A program made the translations under genes and the position numbers. The notes beneath the pieces are model-generated. The model made no database searches and was not told the origin of the DNA. It saw only the letters and a list, made by a program, of their open reading frames with translations. Positions 19,477 through 27,846 of a DNA stretch of 32,207 nt are shown piece after piece (position 1 is the stretch's first letter; the number at the start of each line of letters is the position of its first letter). The DNA comes from Rhizobium sp. AC27/96. Lineage in GTDB: Bacteria > Pseudomonadota > Alphaproteobacteria > Rhizobiales > Rhizobiaceae. The stretch is from NCBI RefSeq assembly GCF_001692325.1, contig NZ_LXKN01000037.1, positions 1-32,207 on the forward strand, given 5' to 3'.

Positions 19477-19515
19477 ATGCAACCTATGAAGGCATATTGT
19501 TATCATAAGTTGCAT
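19477..19515 (+). repeat. 13-base inverted repeat upstream of the small membrane protein gene
   Basis: ATGCAACCTATGA (19477-19489) and TCATAAGTTGCAT (19503-19515) are inverted copies matching at 12 of 13 positions around a 13-base centre. The repeat ends just before the AGGGG ribosome binding site of the gene at 19528. It could be a repressor or activator site over the promoter or an mRNA stem-loop next to the ribosome binding site. Confidence 0.55.
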
Positions 19516-19527
19516 AGGGGCTAATAT

Positions 19528-19854
19528 ATGGTGGTTCTGTTTAAAGCCGTCGGCGGCATCGTCATAGCCGTTGCGATCATGATCGGTATCTGGATGCTTG
19601 CCATCGGAGGCATCAGCGGCTTGGTCCCGGGGCTGGTCGTCACCCTTATGTATGCATTTTGCGGTGCCGTGATTTTTACCTTCGGATTGATGCTCGAACA
19701 TCTCGAGGCAATCCGCCGGGATTCAGCCAGACAATCCGAAATGTTGACGGAGCTGCTACGGAGAACACCGAAGACAGAGCCTTCCCATCGAGAGGCTATG
19801 GCGAACAATCTCGATCAGCTCGTGAAATCGAACTTCCGCTTCAAGGAAATCTGA
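19528..19854 (+). CDS. Small two-helix membrane protein of unknown function
   Basis: A 108-residue protein I do not recognise. Two hydrophobic helices are visible at about residues 6-27 (GGIVIAVAIMIGIWML) and 31-55 (LVPGLVVTLMYAFCGAVIFTFGLML). A soluble helical tail follows (EHLEAIRRDSARQSEMLTEL) that could form a coiled coil. The ATG has AGGGG seven bases upstream. It stands alone on the plus strand: a possible operator lies above it and its stop is two bases from the convergent mutT gene. The downstream ends of the two transcripts probably overlap. Confidence 0.7.
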   Translation: MVVLFKAVGGIVIAVAIMIGIWMLAIGGISGLVPGLVVTLMYAFCGAVIFTFGLMLEHLEAIRRDSARQSEMLTELLRRTPKTEPSHREAMANNLDQLVKSNFRFKEI

Positions 19855-19856
19855 GC

Positions 19857-20270
19857 TTACAGCAGATCTTGCAAGAAGGGGATCAGTGGCTCGTCGGCCG
19901 GCGGCATCGGGTAGTCGCGCAGGGCCTGCGGCCGCACCCATTTCAGCGCCTGCCCTTCCCGACCATGTGCGATGCCCTCGTAACGCCGGCAGATGTAGAG
20001 CGGCATCAGCAGATGGAAGGTTTCATAGGTGTGGCTGGCGAACGTCAGCGGCGCCAGGCAGGCAATCTTGGTCTGGATACCGAGCTCTTCCTCAAGCTCG
20101 CGCACCAATGTCTCCTCCGGCGTCTCGCCGGCCTCGACCTTGCCGCCGGGAAACTCCCAGAGGCCGGCCAGCGACTTGCCTTCCGGACGCTGCGCCAGAA
20201 GGATGCGGCCATCGGTGTCGATGAGCGCGCAGGCAGCAACGAGAATGATCTTGCGGCCGGCCTCGCTCAT
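19857..20270 (-). CDS. mutT: (Deoxy)nucleoside triphosphate pyrophosphohydrolase, MutT-like
   Basis: Nudix hydrolase that removes 8-oxo-dGTP from the nucleotide pool and so prevents A:T to C:G changes. The 137-residue protein has a full Nudix box at 43-65 (GX5E then RELEEELGI) and the WEFPGGK lead-in typical of MutT. The length is close to E. coli MutT (129). The ATG overlaps the stop of the GNAT gene (ATGA), so it is the last gene of the argJ-GNAT-mutT unit. Closely related Nudix enzymes share these motifs, so the exact substrate is inferred. Confidence 0.9.
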   Translation of the reverse strand: MSEAGRKIILVAACALIDTDGRILLAQRPEGKSLAGLWEFPGGKVEAGETPEETLVRELEEELGIQTKIACLAPLTFASHTYETFHLLMPLYICRRYEGIAHGREGQALKWVRPQALRDYPMPPADEPLIPFLQDLL

Positions 20271-21046
20271 GCTTCCTCCGAGGAACGCCAGTAGCAGTAG
20301 CGATAGGCCTCGCGAAATCCGAAACGCTCGTAAAGCGCCAGAGCGGGCGCGTTGTCGGCGCCGACTTGAAGCCAGGCCGTCTTGGCGCTGCGCATCCGAG
20401 CCCAGCGCAGGGCAGAGGTCAGGATCTCCGCACCCAGCCCCTTGCGCCGGTGCTGCGGCGAAACCGCAACCGACATGATGCCGGCAAGGTCATTGTCCTG
20501 CACGCAGAGCGTCGTCGCCACCGGCCCGGCATCGTCATTCTCGATGACGAAAAGACCCGAAGGCGGCTTGATGCTGCTGACCACTTCCGCCAGCGCGGGC
20601 TTTAGTGCCGGGTCGGCCGCGTCGACCAACAGACTGGCATCGACGTAGCGGCCGACATCGTGGCTCGGCAGATGGTCCAGCATGTCAGGCAGTTCGAGGT
20701 CGACCAGATCGGCGGTCATAACAAGCGTTTCTTCAAACCGCGTCCAGCCGCGCCCACGCAGCAGATCGATGAATTGCGGCGAGGCAAGCGGTGTTTCGCG
20801 CACAACCATCGGCCTGCCATAGGCTTCGAACTTGCGCTGCGCCTTCGTCAGCCGGATTTCGAGATCGCGATGATCGGAAGGATCGAGCGGCACCACCGAA
20901 TTGAGCCGCTTGGAAGGGTGACCCGCCGTCAGCCGAACTTGCCAGCTGCCGTCATACTGCACGGACGAGGCAGGCCAGGCTCGAAAGCCAACGGCTTCGA
21001 GCCTGCGCACCAGCGGCAGCTTGTTTATCGTGGACTGCGCGTGCAT
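20267..21046 (-). CDS. GNAT family N-acetyltransferase
   Basis: A 259-residue acetyltransferase with two GNAT-like halves. The C-terminal half carries the acetyl-CoA motif A, VAVSPQHRRKGLG (193-205), and the ending ALALYERFGF typical of the fold. The N-terminal half (about 1-120) has little sequence conservation and may be a degenerate second domain. It begins 10 bases after argJ and overlaps mutT by four bases. Its position after argJ does not prove an arginine role; argJ already supplies acetylation. The substrate is unknown. Confidence 0.85.
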   Translation of the reverse strand: MHAQSTINKLPLVRRLEAVGFRAWPASSVQYDGSWQVRLTAGHPSKRLNSVVPLDPSDHRDLEIRLTKAQRKFEAYGRPMVVRETPLASPQFIDLLRGRGWTRFEETLVMTADLVDLELPDMLDHLPSHDVGRYVDASLLVDAADPALKPALAEVVSSIKPPSGLFVIENDDAGPVATTLCVQDNDLAGIMSVAVSPQHRRKGLGAEILTSALRWARMRSAKTAWLQVGADNAPALALYERFGFREAYRYCYWRSSEEA

Positions 21047-21056
21047 CAGCTAGGTA

Positions 21057-22298
21057 TCAGCTCCGATAGTCGCCATTGATGGCAACATATTCCTTAGTGA
21101 GGTCGCAGGTCCATACCGTCGCGCGGCCATTGCCAAGGCCGAGATCGACCTTTACGGGGATATCCTGCTGCTTCATCACGTTCGAGGCCGCTTCTTCGGA
21201 ATAGGAAGCGTCGCGCTCGCCGTTGACGGCAACGCGGACGTCGCCGAACCAGATGGCAAGCTTGTCACGATCGGCCATTTCGCCAGCCTTTCCCACAGCC
21301 ATGACGATACGGCCCCAATTGGCGTCTTCACCGGCCGCCGCGGTCTTGACCAGCGGCGAATTGGCGATCGAAAGCGCGATGCGCTTGGCAGCTCCATCAT
21401 TCTCGGCACCGGTCACGGTGATCTCGAGCATCTTGGTGGCACCCTCGCCGTCGCGGACGACCTGGATCGCAAGATCCTTGAGGAGTTCGTTGAGAGCCGC
21501 GCGGAAAGCCGCAAGCTTCGAATCGCTGGCGCTGTCGATATGCGCCTGTCCGTCAGCCGAGGCGGCGCCGGTGGCAAACAGCATCAAGGTATCCGAGGTC
21601 GAGGTATCGCTGTCGACCGTCATGGAATTGAAGCTCGGGCCGACGCCTTCGGACAGCAGCGTCTGCAGAGCGGAAGACGAAATATCGGCGTCCGTGACGA
21701 CGAAGGACAGCATCGTCGCCATGTCGGGCGCGATCATGCCGGCACCCTTGGCGATGCCGTTGATGGTGACCTTGACGCCACCGATCTCGGCGCTGCGGGT
21801 CGCGACCTTCGGATAGGTATCCGTCGTCATGATCGCTTTTGCCGCTTCGAACCAGAAATCGCTGACGGCATCCTTGGCCATCGTGTCGAGCACGCCGGCA
21901 AACTTGGTCGCGTCCAGGGGCTCGCCGATCACGCCTGTCGAGGCGAGGTAGACTTCGTTTTCACCGCAGCCCACGGCGGCGGCGGCAGACTTGGCGGTCA
22001 GTTCGGTCGCCTGGCGACCCTTCAACCCGGTAAAGGCATTGGCATTGCCGGAATTGACGACGACGGCGCGGGCGCTGCCATGTGCCAGGTTCGTCCGGCA
22101 GAAATCGACGGGAGCCGAAGGGCATTTCGAGCGGGTGAACACGCCGGCGACGGCTGCGGGTTTATCGAAAACCATCAGCAGGACGTCGGTCCGGTTCTTG
22201 TACTTGATACCGGCAGACGCCGTGGTCATGCGCACGCCGCGAAGGGCCGGCATGGAAACGAAGCTTTTGGGAGCGAGCGGGGAAACGGAACCGGACAT
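21057..22298 (-). CDS. argJ: Bifunctional glutamate N-acetyltransferase/amino-acid acetyltransferase ArgJ
   Basis: Transfers the acetyl group of N-acetylornithine to glutamate, recycling it in arginine synthesis; bifunctional members also use acetyl-CoA. The 413-residue precursor cuts itself into alpha and beta chains at the conserved A194|T195 in GMIAPDMATML, where Thr195 becomes the nucleophile. Other family motifs seen are VVNSGNANAFTG and STGVIGEPL. I use the ATG at 22298, which has AGGTGG six bases upstream. The frame also has a GTG at 22307, which overlaps that ribosome binding site and is less likely. It follows the parvulin gene by 62 bases containing a strong hairpin. Confidence 0.96.
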   Translation of the reverse strand: MSGSVSPLAPKSFVSMPALRGVRMTTASAGIKYKNRTDVLLMVFDKPAAVAGVFTRSKCPSAPVDFCRTNLAHGSARAVVVNSGNANAFTGLKGRQATELTAKSAAAAVGCGENEVYLASTGVIGEPLDATKFAGVLDTMAKDAVSDFWFEAAKAIMTTDTYPKVATRSAEIGGVKVTINGIAKGAGMIAPDMATMLSFVVTDADISSSALQTLLSEGVGPSFNSMTVDSDTSTSDTLMLFATGAASADGQAHIDSASDSKLAAFRAALNELLKDLAIQVVRDGEGATKMLEITVTGAENDGAAKRIALSIANSPLVKTAAAGEDANWGRIVMAVGKAGEMADRDKLAIWFGDVRVAVNGERDASYSEEAASNVMKQQDIPVKVDLGLGNGRATVWTCDLTKEYVAINGDYRS

Positions 22299-22317
22299 GA
22301 GAGCCACCTGATAATGA

Positions 22318-22339
22318 AGGGCCCGGAAAACCGGGCCCT
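22318..22339 (-). terminator. Strong intercistronic hairpin between the parvulin gene and argJ
   Basis: A perfect 9-bp stem (AGGGCCCGG with CCGGGCCCT) closes an AAAA/TTTT loop. It starts 22 bases past the parvulin stop and ends a few bases before the argJ ribosome binding site. On the minus strand it is followed by TCATTATCAGG, so the U tract is poor. It may terminate partially, protect the parvulin mRNA, or modulate argJ. Confidence 0.55.
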
Positions 22340-22360
22340 GATGATCTGACTTGCGACTGC

Positions 22361-23284
22361 TTACTGCTGCGGCTGCGCGTCGGGCGCTGCCGCGCCATCG
22401 GCAGGAGCGATGGCGTCATCCGCCGGTGCCGCATCCTGCTGCTTCTGTGCGTCTTCATAGGCCTTGCTGAGCGCCGGGTCGCTGATGGCAACCTTGCTGT
22501 CCTGCTTGGCCTTGTTCAGAAGCTCAAGATACTTGTCGCGCATGACGAGCTGACGAACCTGGTCCTTGACCTGGTCGAACGGCGGTGGCGGAGCAACGCG
22601 CTTGTCTTCGACCTTGATGACGTGCCAGCCGAAATCGCTCTTGACCGGCGTCTTCGTGTAGGTGCCGACCGGCAGGGCGAAGGCAGCATCTTCGAATTCC
22701 TTGACCATGCGGCCATGGCCGAAATAGCCGAGATCGCCGCCGTCAGCCTTGTTCGGGTCGGTGGACTTTTCCTTGGCAAGTTCCGCGAAGTCCTTGCCGC
22801 CATCGAGCTCCTTGATGACTGCCTTGGCTTCATCCTCGGTCTTCACCAGGATGTGACGGGCATGCACTTCTTCCTGCTTCGGAAGCGCGGCGACTTCCTT
22901 GTCGTAGCGAGCCTTGACTTCGGCATCCGTGATGGCGTCGGCAACATGTGCCTTGAAATAGGCGTTGTGCAGCTCGCGGTCACGCAGATAGGCCATGTGA
23001 GCCTGGAAATCCGGCGTCTGGTCGAGCTTCTCGGCAGCAGCCTTCTGCGAAAGCAGCTTCACGTCGATCGAAGCGGAAAGCGCGGCGACCTTCTTCTGGT
23101 CGTCCGGCAGCTGGCCGAGCTGCGGATCGAGATTGGCGATCGCCAGATCGAGTTCGGACTGATGGATTTCGACATCGCCGACCTTGGCGACAACCGCATC
23201 CTTGGCGTCAGCCGCAAAAACCGGCCCGTGGAAGGTAAAGACTGTTGCGAAAGCAACCGCAGCAAGTTTGTTGTACTTCAACAT
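22361..23284 (-). CDS. Periplasmic peptidylprolyl isomerase, parvulin (PpiC/SurA-like) type
   Basis: A foldase of 307 residues that turns X-Pro bonds and helps exported proteins fold in the periplasm. The Sec signal peptide is clear (MLKYNKLAAVAFATVF, cut near VFAA|DA). A helical chaperone-like part follows (about 25-140), then the parvulin domain (about 142-240) with VHARHILVKTEDEAK, the GGDLGYFGHGRMVKEFE core and SDFGWHVIKVED. The end is a disordered Ala/Pro/Asp/Gln tail. I start at the ATG at 23284, with AAGGG eight bases upstream; the frame open to 23380 would bury the signal peptide. It is divergent from secA across a 245-base gap. Confidence 0.9.
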   Translation of the reverse strand: MLKYNKLAAVAFATVFTFHGPVFAADAKDAVVAKVGDVEIHQSELDLAIANLDPQLGQLPDDQKKVAALSASIDVKLLSQKAAAEKLDQTPDFQAHMAYLRDRELHNAYFKAHVADAITDAEVKARYDKEVAALPKQEEVHARHILVKTEDEAKAVIKELDGGKDFAELAKEKSTDPNKADGGDLGYFGHGRMVKEFEDAAFALPVGTYTKTPVKSDFGWHVIKVEDKRVAPPPPFDQVKDQVRQLVMRDKYLELLNKAKQDSKVAISDPALSKAYEDAQKQQDAAPADDAIAPADGAAAPDAQPQQ

Positions 23285-23386
23285 AAAATAACCCTTCGGT
23301 GATCTCGACCGGCTCGATAGATATGATTCCGGCGTGAAAAAGCCTTCAGCAGGAGAATGTGGCCTTTGTGTATCGGCCAAATCCCG

Positions 23387-23415
23387 TTGACATCAATCGA
23401 CCCCCCTCTTATCTG
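23387..23415 (+). promoter_or_regulatory. Candidate secA promoter
   Basis: TTGACA (23387-23392) is a perfect -35 box; 17 bases later TATCTG (23410-23415) is a weak -10. Transcription would start near 23422, giving a leader of about 108 bases. A second possible -10, TATACT at 23459-23464, has no good -35 at the right distance. Confidence 0.4.
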
Positions 23416-23443
23416 TCACGCAACCTCGCGTCCAGAACAGTTT

Positions 23444-23503
23444 CCGGCCGTTTTGTGCTATACTCCCGTTTTTTTGGGAATGGATAAAGCAGGGAACGGC
23501 CGG
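23444..23503 (+). promoter_or_regulatory. Inverted-repeat leader structure ahead of secA
   Basis: CCGGCCGTT (23444-23452) and AACGGCCGG (23495-23503) are perfect 9-base inverted copies enclosing 42 bases. The enclosed part includes a smaller stem TCCC/GGGA around a run of seven T. The right arm ends about 13 bases before the secA ribosome binding site (AAAGGA). If transcribed from 23422 the whole structure lies in the secA mRNA leader. A regulatory role is inferred. Confidence 0.5.
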
Positions 23504-23529
23504 ATGAAATCTCAGAAAGGACCAGTGAC

Positions 23530-26250
23530 ATGGTCAGCCTAGGTGGAATTGCCCGCAAGTTGTTCGGCTCGTCCAACGACCGTCGCGTTAAGTCGTTCCA
23601 GCCGAATGTCGTTGCCATCAACGCTCTCGAGCAGGAGATGCGTGCGCTGTCCGATGAAGCTTTGGCCGCCAAGACGGTTGAGTTCCGCCAGCAGCTCGCC
23701 GATGGCAAGACCCTCGACGACCTCCTCGTTCCCGCCTTCGCGGTGGCCCGTGAGGCTTCGCGCCGCGTTCTCGGCATGCGACCATTTGACGTACAGCTCG
23801 TCGGCGGCATGATCCTTCATTCCAACGCCATCGCCGAGATGAAGACCGGTGAAGGCAAGACGCTGGTCGGAACGCTGCCGGTCTATCTGAACGCGCTTGC
23901 CGGCAAGGGCGTGCATGTCGTCACGGTCAACGACTACCTGGCGCAGCGCGACAGCGCCACCATGGGCCGTCTCTACAGCTTCCTCGGCCTGACCACGGGT
24001 GTCATCATCCATGGCCTGTCCGACGACGAGCGCCGCGAAGCCTATGCCTGCGACATCACCTACGGCACCAACAACGAGCTCGGCTTCGACTATCTGCGCG
24101 ACAATATGAAATATGATCGCGCCCAGATGGTTCAGCGCGGCCATAGCTTCGCCATCGTCGACGAAGTGGACTCGATCCTCGTCGACGAAGCCCGTACGCC
24201 GCTGATCATCTCCGGCCCGCTCGACGACCGTTCCGATCTCTACATCACGATCGACGCCTTCATCCCTGGCCTGACCAAGGATGACTACGAGATCGACGAA
24301 AAGCAGCGCTCGGCCAACTTCTCCGAAGAAGGCACCGAGAAGCTGGAAAACATGCTGACCGAAGCCGGACTGTTGAAGGGTGAATCGCTTTACGACGTTG
24401 AGAACGTCGCGATCGTTCATCACATCAACAATGCGCTCAAGGCTCATAAGCTCTTCCAGCGCGACAAGGACTATATCGTCCGCAACGATGAAGTCGTCAT
24501 CATCGACGAATTCACCGGCCGCATGATGCCGGGCCGCCGCTATTCGGATGGCCAGCACCAGGCTCTGGAAGCCAAGGAGCGGGTACAGATCCAGCCGGAA
24601 AACCAGACGCTGGCGCAGATCACCTTCCAGAACTATTTCCGCATGTACGGCAAGCTCGCCGGCATGACCGGTACGGCGGCCACGGAAGCCGAAGAATTCG
24701 GCAACATCTACGGCCTCGACGTGATCGAAGTGCCGACCAACCTGCCGATCCAGCGTATCGACGAGGACGACGAGGTCTATCGTACGCATGAAGAGAAGTT
24801 CAAGGCGATCATCGCCGAGATCCTCGATGCGCATAAGCGTGATCAGCCGGTGCTCGTCGGCACGACTTCGATCGAAAAGTCGGAGCTTCTTGCCGATCTC
24901 ATGCGCAAGCAGGGCTTCAACAACTTCCAGGTTCTGAACGCCCGCTACCATGAACAGGAAGCCTATATCGTCGCCCAGGCCGGCGTTCCCGGCGCGGTAA
25001 CCATCGCCACCAACATGGCCGGCCGCGGTACCGACATCCAGCTCGGCGGCAACCTCGAAATGCGCGTCGAGCGCGATCTGCACGACGTCGAGCCCGGTCC
25101 GGAACGCGATGCTGCGATCGCCCGGATTGCCGAGGAAATCAAGGTGCTCAAGCAGCGGTCGATCGCCGCCGGCGGCCTTTACGTCATCGCCAGCGAACGC
25201 CATGAAAGCCGCCGCATCGACAACCAGCTGCGCGGTCGTTCCGGCCGTCAGGGCGACCCCGGCCGCTCGAAATTCTACCTGTCGCTCCAGGACGACCTGA
25301 TGCGCATCTTCGGCTCCGACCGCATGGACGGCATGCTGCAGAAGCTCGGTCTCAAGGAAGGCGAAGCCATCGTCCATCCCTGGATCAACAAGGCGCTGGA
25401 GCGTGCCCAGAAGAAGGTCGAAGCCCGCAACTTCGATATCCGCAAGAACGTTCTGAAGTATGACGACGTGCTGAACGACCAGCGCAAGGTCATCTTCGAG
25501 CAGCGCGTCGAGCTGATGGATGCGACGGATCTCACCGAAACCGTCGGCGACATGCGCCACGACGTCATCGAGGATCTGGTTTCCAAGCACATTCCCGAAC
25601 GCGCCTATGCCGAACAGTGGGATGCTGACGGTCTGAATGCGGGGGTCGTCAACTTCTTCGATCTCGACCTGCCGATCCACGACTGGGTCAAGGAAGAGGG
25701 CATCGGAGAGGACGACATCCGGGCTCGCCTGACCGAAGCAGCCGAAAAGGCAGCGGCCGAAAAGGCAGAGCGCTTCGGCCCCGAGATCATGACCTATGTC
25801 GAGCGCTCCATCGTATTGCAAACGCTGGATAATCTCTGGCGCGAACATATCGTCAACCTCGACCACCTGCGTTCGGTCATCGGCTTCCGCGGCTATGCCC
25901 AGCGCGATCCGCTGCAGGAATACAAGGCGGAAGCTTTCGAGCTGTTCCAGTCCCTGTTGAACAACCTGCGCCAGGCCGTCACCGGTCAGCTGTCGCGCGT
26001 CGAACTCGTACAGCAGCCGGCCGAGCCGGAGACGCCGCCGATGCAGGGTCGTCACATCGACGCCACCACGGGCGAAGACGAATTCGCCCCTCTGAATTTC
26101 GTGAGCGAGAACTTCGTGTCTCCGGAAAGTCGCGATCCGCAAAATCCAGCAACCTGGGGTCGCATCGGTCGCAACGAAGCCTGCCCATGCGGCTCCGGCA
26201 AGAAATACAAGCATTGTCACGGTGCATTCGAGAGCACGGAAGTCGTCTGA
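23530..26250 (+). CDS. secA: Preprotein translocase ATPase SecA
   Basis: Motor of the general secretion pathway: it binds preproteins and SecYEG and pushes chains across the inner membrane with ATP. The 906 residues match the family. Visible landmarks are Walker A MKTGEGKT (104-111), DEVDSILVDEARTPLIISG (Walker B and following), the preprotein cross-linking and helical domains, and TNMAGRGTDIQLGG and LRGRSGRQGDPG of the second nucleotide-binding fold. The C-terminal zinc/SecB-binding tail has C885, C887, C896 and H897. The ATG has AGGA nine bases upstream. A structured leader precedes it and a strong terminator follows 30 bases after the stop, so it is probably monocistronic. SecM is not encoded beside it, as expected outside the gammaproteobacteria. 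Confidence 0.98.
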   Translation: MVSLGGIARKLFGSSNDRRVKSFQPNVVAINALEQEMRALSDEALAAKTVEFRQQLADGKTLDDLLVPAFAVAREASRRVLGMRPFDVQLVGGMILHSNAIAEMKTGEGKTLVGTLPVYLNALAGKGVHVVTVNDYLAQRDSATMGRLYSFLGLTTGVIIHGLSDDERREAYACDITYGTNNELGFDYLRDNMKYDRAQMVQRGHSFAIVDEVDSILVDEARTPLIISGPLDDRSDLYITIDAFIPGLTKDDYEIDEKQRSANFSEEGTEKLENMLTEAGLLKGESLYDVENVAIVHHINNALKAHKLFQRDKDYIVRNDEVVIIDEFTGRMMPGRRYSDGQHQALEAKERVQIQPENQTLAQITFQNYFRMYGKLAGMTGTAATEAEEFGNIYGLDVIEVPTNLPIQRIDEDDEVYRTHEEKFKAIIAEILDAHKRDQPVLVGTTSIEKSELLADLMRKQGFNNFQVLNARYHEQEAYIVAQAGVPGAVTIATNMAGRGTDIQLGGNLEMRVERDLHDVEPGPERDAAIARIAEEIKVLKQRSIAAGGLYVIASERHESRRIDNQLRGRSGRQGDPGRSKFYLSLQDDLMRIFGSDRMDGMLQKLGLKEGEAIVHPWINKALERAQKKVEARNFDIRKNVLKYDDVLNDQRKVIFEQRVELMDATDLTETVGDMRHDVIEDLVSKHIPERAYAEQWDADGLNAGVVNFFDLDLPIHDWVKEEGIGEDDIRARLTEAAEKAAAEKAERFGPEIMTYVERSIVLQTLDNLWREHIVNLDHLRSVIGFRGYAQRDPLQEYKAEAFELFQSLLNNLRQAVTGQLSRVELVQQPAEPETPPMQGRHIDATTGEDEFAPLNFVSENFVSPESRDPQNPATWGRIGRNEACPCGSGKKYKHCHGAFESTEVV

Positions 26251-26279
26251 GGCTTCGTTCTTTTTGCTAAATCAATAGG

Positions 26280-26307
26280 ATGCCGCCTTCGGGCGGCATT
26301 TTTTATT
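26280..26307 (+). terminator. Intrinsic terminator of secA
   Basis: ATGCCGCC (26280-26287), TTCG loop and GGCGGCAT (26292-26299) form a perfect 8-bp stem followed by TTTTTTATT. It begins 30 bases after the secA stop and isolates the following flippase gene. Confidence 0.93.
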
Positions 26308-26424
26308 GCAGCAGCCGGCCGTCCCCTATGTTGTTTTCGAAGGTTCGCAAGAACCTATTCTTAACCCTCCTCTGCCAAAACTATCGTGAGGTTCGGATCA
26401 TATTAAAAGTATTGCGTGTTGATC

Positions 26425-27843
26425 ATGGCGGTCTTTCAAACAGCGGAGAGAATGCTGCCGTCCGCATTGCGGACCGCGCTATCGCCATATCTGCGCAAAC
26501 TTGCCAGCCTCTTCACCGGCAATGACGAAAAGGCTATGTCGCAGCGCATGGCGCTGATCGCCTTCGCCATCCGGATTGCCGGCGCAGCCCTTGCCTTCCT
26601 GTCGCAGATCATCCTTGCCCGGCTGATGGGCAGATTTGAATATGGCGTCTTCGTCTTCGTCTGGGTGCTGATGATCCTGTTCGGCAACCTTGCCTGCCTC
26701 GGTTTCCCGACAGCCATCATCCGTTTCCTGCCGCTCTACGATGCCAACGGCAATCACGATGCCGTTCGCGGCCTGAATGCCACGGCGCGCCTGTTCGTCG
26801 TTGCAGTCTCCGGCACGTTGGCGCTGATCGGCGCGGCCCTAGTTTATGCTTTCAGCGGCGCGATCGAGCACTATTACATCATGCCGATCTTCCTGGGCCT
26901 CATTGCCGTGCCGATGATTGCGCTTGGAGACGTGCTCGACGGTACGGCGCGCGCCCGGCATTGGCCGGTCATGGCCTTGAGCCCGACCTTCCTGATCCGC
27001 CCGACGCTAATACTGCTCTTCATGATCGGCGCCGTCCTTGCCGACGCACCTCGAGACGCGGTTACCGCGATGACAGCCGCGCTGGCCGGCGCCTTCACCA
27101 GCGTCCTGCTGCAATACTTGGTCGTGTCGCTGCGCTTGCGCCGCCATTACCCGAGCGGCGCGAAAACCATCGAGTTCAACGCCTGGCTCGCCGTTGCCTT
27201 TCCTATATTTCTGGTGGAAGGCGTCGGATATCTCCTCACCAACGCCGATGTCATCGTCGTCGGGATCTTCCTTGATCCGGAGGAAGTGGCCGTCTATTTC
27301 GCCGCCGCCAAAACCATGGCGCTGGTTCACTTCGTCTATTTCGCCGTCAAAGCCGCCATCGGCCCGCGCTTCGCAACCATTATCGCGGAAAACGACCGCG
27401 GCAAGCTTGCCGCCTTCGCCACCGAAGCCACACGCTGGACCTTCTTTCCAGCACTTGCCGTCGGCCTTGCGGTGCTCGCTGCCGGCGAATTCCTGCTGTC
27501 GCTTTTCGGTGCCGCCTTCACCGGTGGCCAGGTGGTGATGGCCATTCTCCTCGCCGGCATTCTCGTCAAGGCGCTGGTCGGGCCTGCCGAAGTGCTGCTG
27601 ACCATGGCCGACAAGCAGATGCTCTGCGTCTATCTCTATGCCGTCACGCTCGTCGGCAATATCGGGCTGAACATCATCCTCATCCCGCATTTCGGCATCG
27701 AAGGCGCGGCCATTGCCGGCGCCGGTGCCATGGCGGTCGAGGCCTTGCTGCTGCATCTCGCCGTACGCCATGCGCTCGGCATCACGCTCTTCGCCCTCAT
27801 CCGCCGTCCGACGGCGCCAACAGCAACGAACGGGGCTCTCTAG
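26425..27843 (+). CDS. Polysaccharide flippase-like membrane protein (Wzx/MATE superfamily)
   Basis: A protein of about 472 residues with a dozen or more hydrophobic helices and few charged loops. The pattern fits the Wzx/RfbX lipid-linked oligosaccharide flippases of the MOP superfamily. Typical segments are AGAALAFLSQIILARLMG near the start (the first two helices and the ARxxG turn) and GNIGLNIILIPHFGIEGAA near the end. It would move a lipid-linked sugar unit or related lipid across the inner membrane; the substrate is unknown. The start is uncertain: ATG 26425 (used here) has no ribosome binding site, ATG 26452 has GGAG three bases upstream, and GTG 26416 is the outer limit. The next gene begins three bases after the stop, so the two form an operon. 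No glycosyltransferase genes are adjacent. Confidence 0.85.
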   Translation: MAVFQTAERMLPSALRTALSPYLRKLASLFTGNDEKAMSQRMALIAFAIRIAGAALAFLSQIILARLMGRFEYGVFVFVWVLMILFGNLACLGFPTAIIRFLPLYDANGNHDAVRGLNATARLFVVAVSGTLALIGAALVYAFSGAIEHYYIMPIFLGLIAVPMIALGDVLDGTARARHWPVMALSPTFLIRPTLILLFMIGAVLADAPRDAVTAMTAALAGAFTSVLLQYLVVSLRLRRHYPSGAKTIEFNAWLAVAFPIFLVEGVGYLLTNADVIVVGIFLDPEEVAVYFAAAKTMALVHFVYFAVKAAIGPRFATIIAENDRGKLAAFATEATRWTFFPALAVGLAVLAAGEFLLSLFGAAFTGGQVVMAILLAGILVKALVGPAEVLLTMADKQMLCVYLYAVTLVGNIGLNIILIPHFGIEGAAIAGAGAMAVEALLLHLAVRHALGITLFALIRRPTAPTATNGAL

Positions 27844-27846
27844 ACC

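Noticed and set aside
23480..23542. 20-codon frame before secA as a SecM-type arrest peptide
   Set aside because: It has no signal sequence and no RAPP/RAGP-like arrest motif, so it cannot be an export-sensing arrest peptide of known type; it is kept only as part of the leader observation.
23539..26220. 893-codon open frame on the minus strand
   Set aside because: It is a shadow of secA; the reading on the plus strand is unmistakable and the antisense frame matches nothing.
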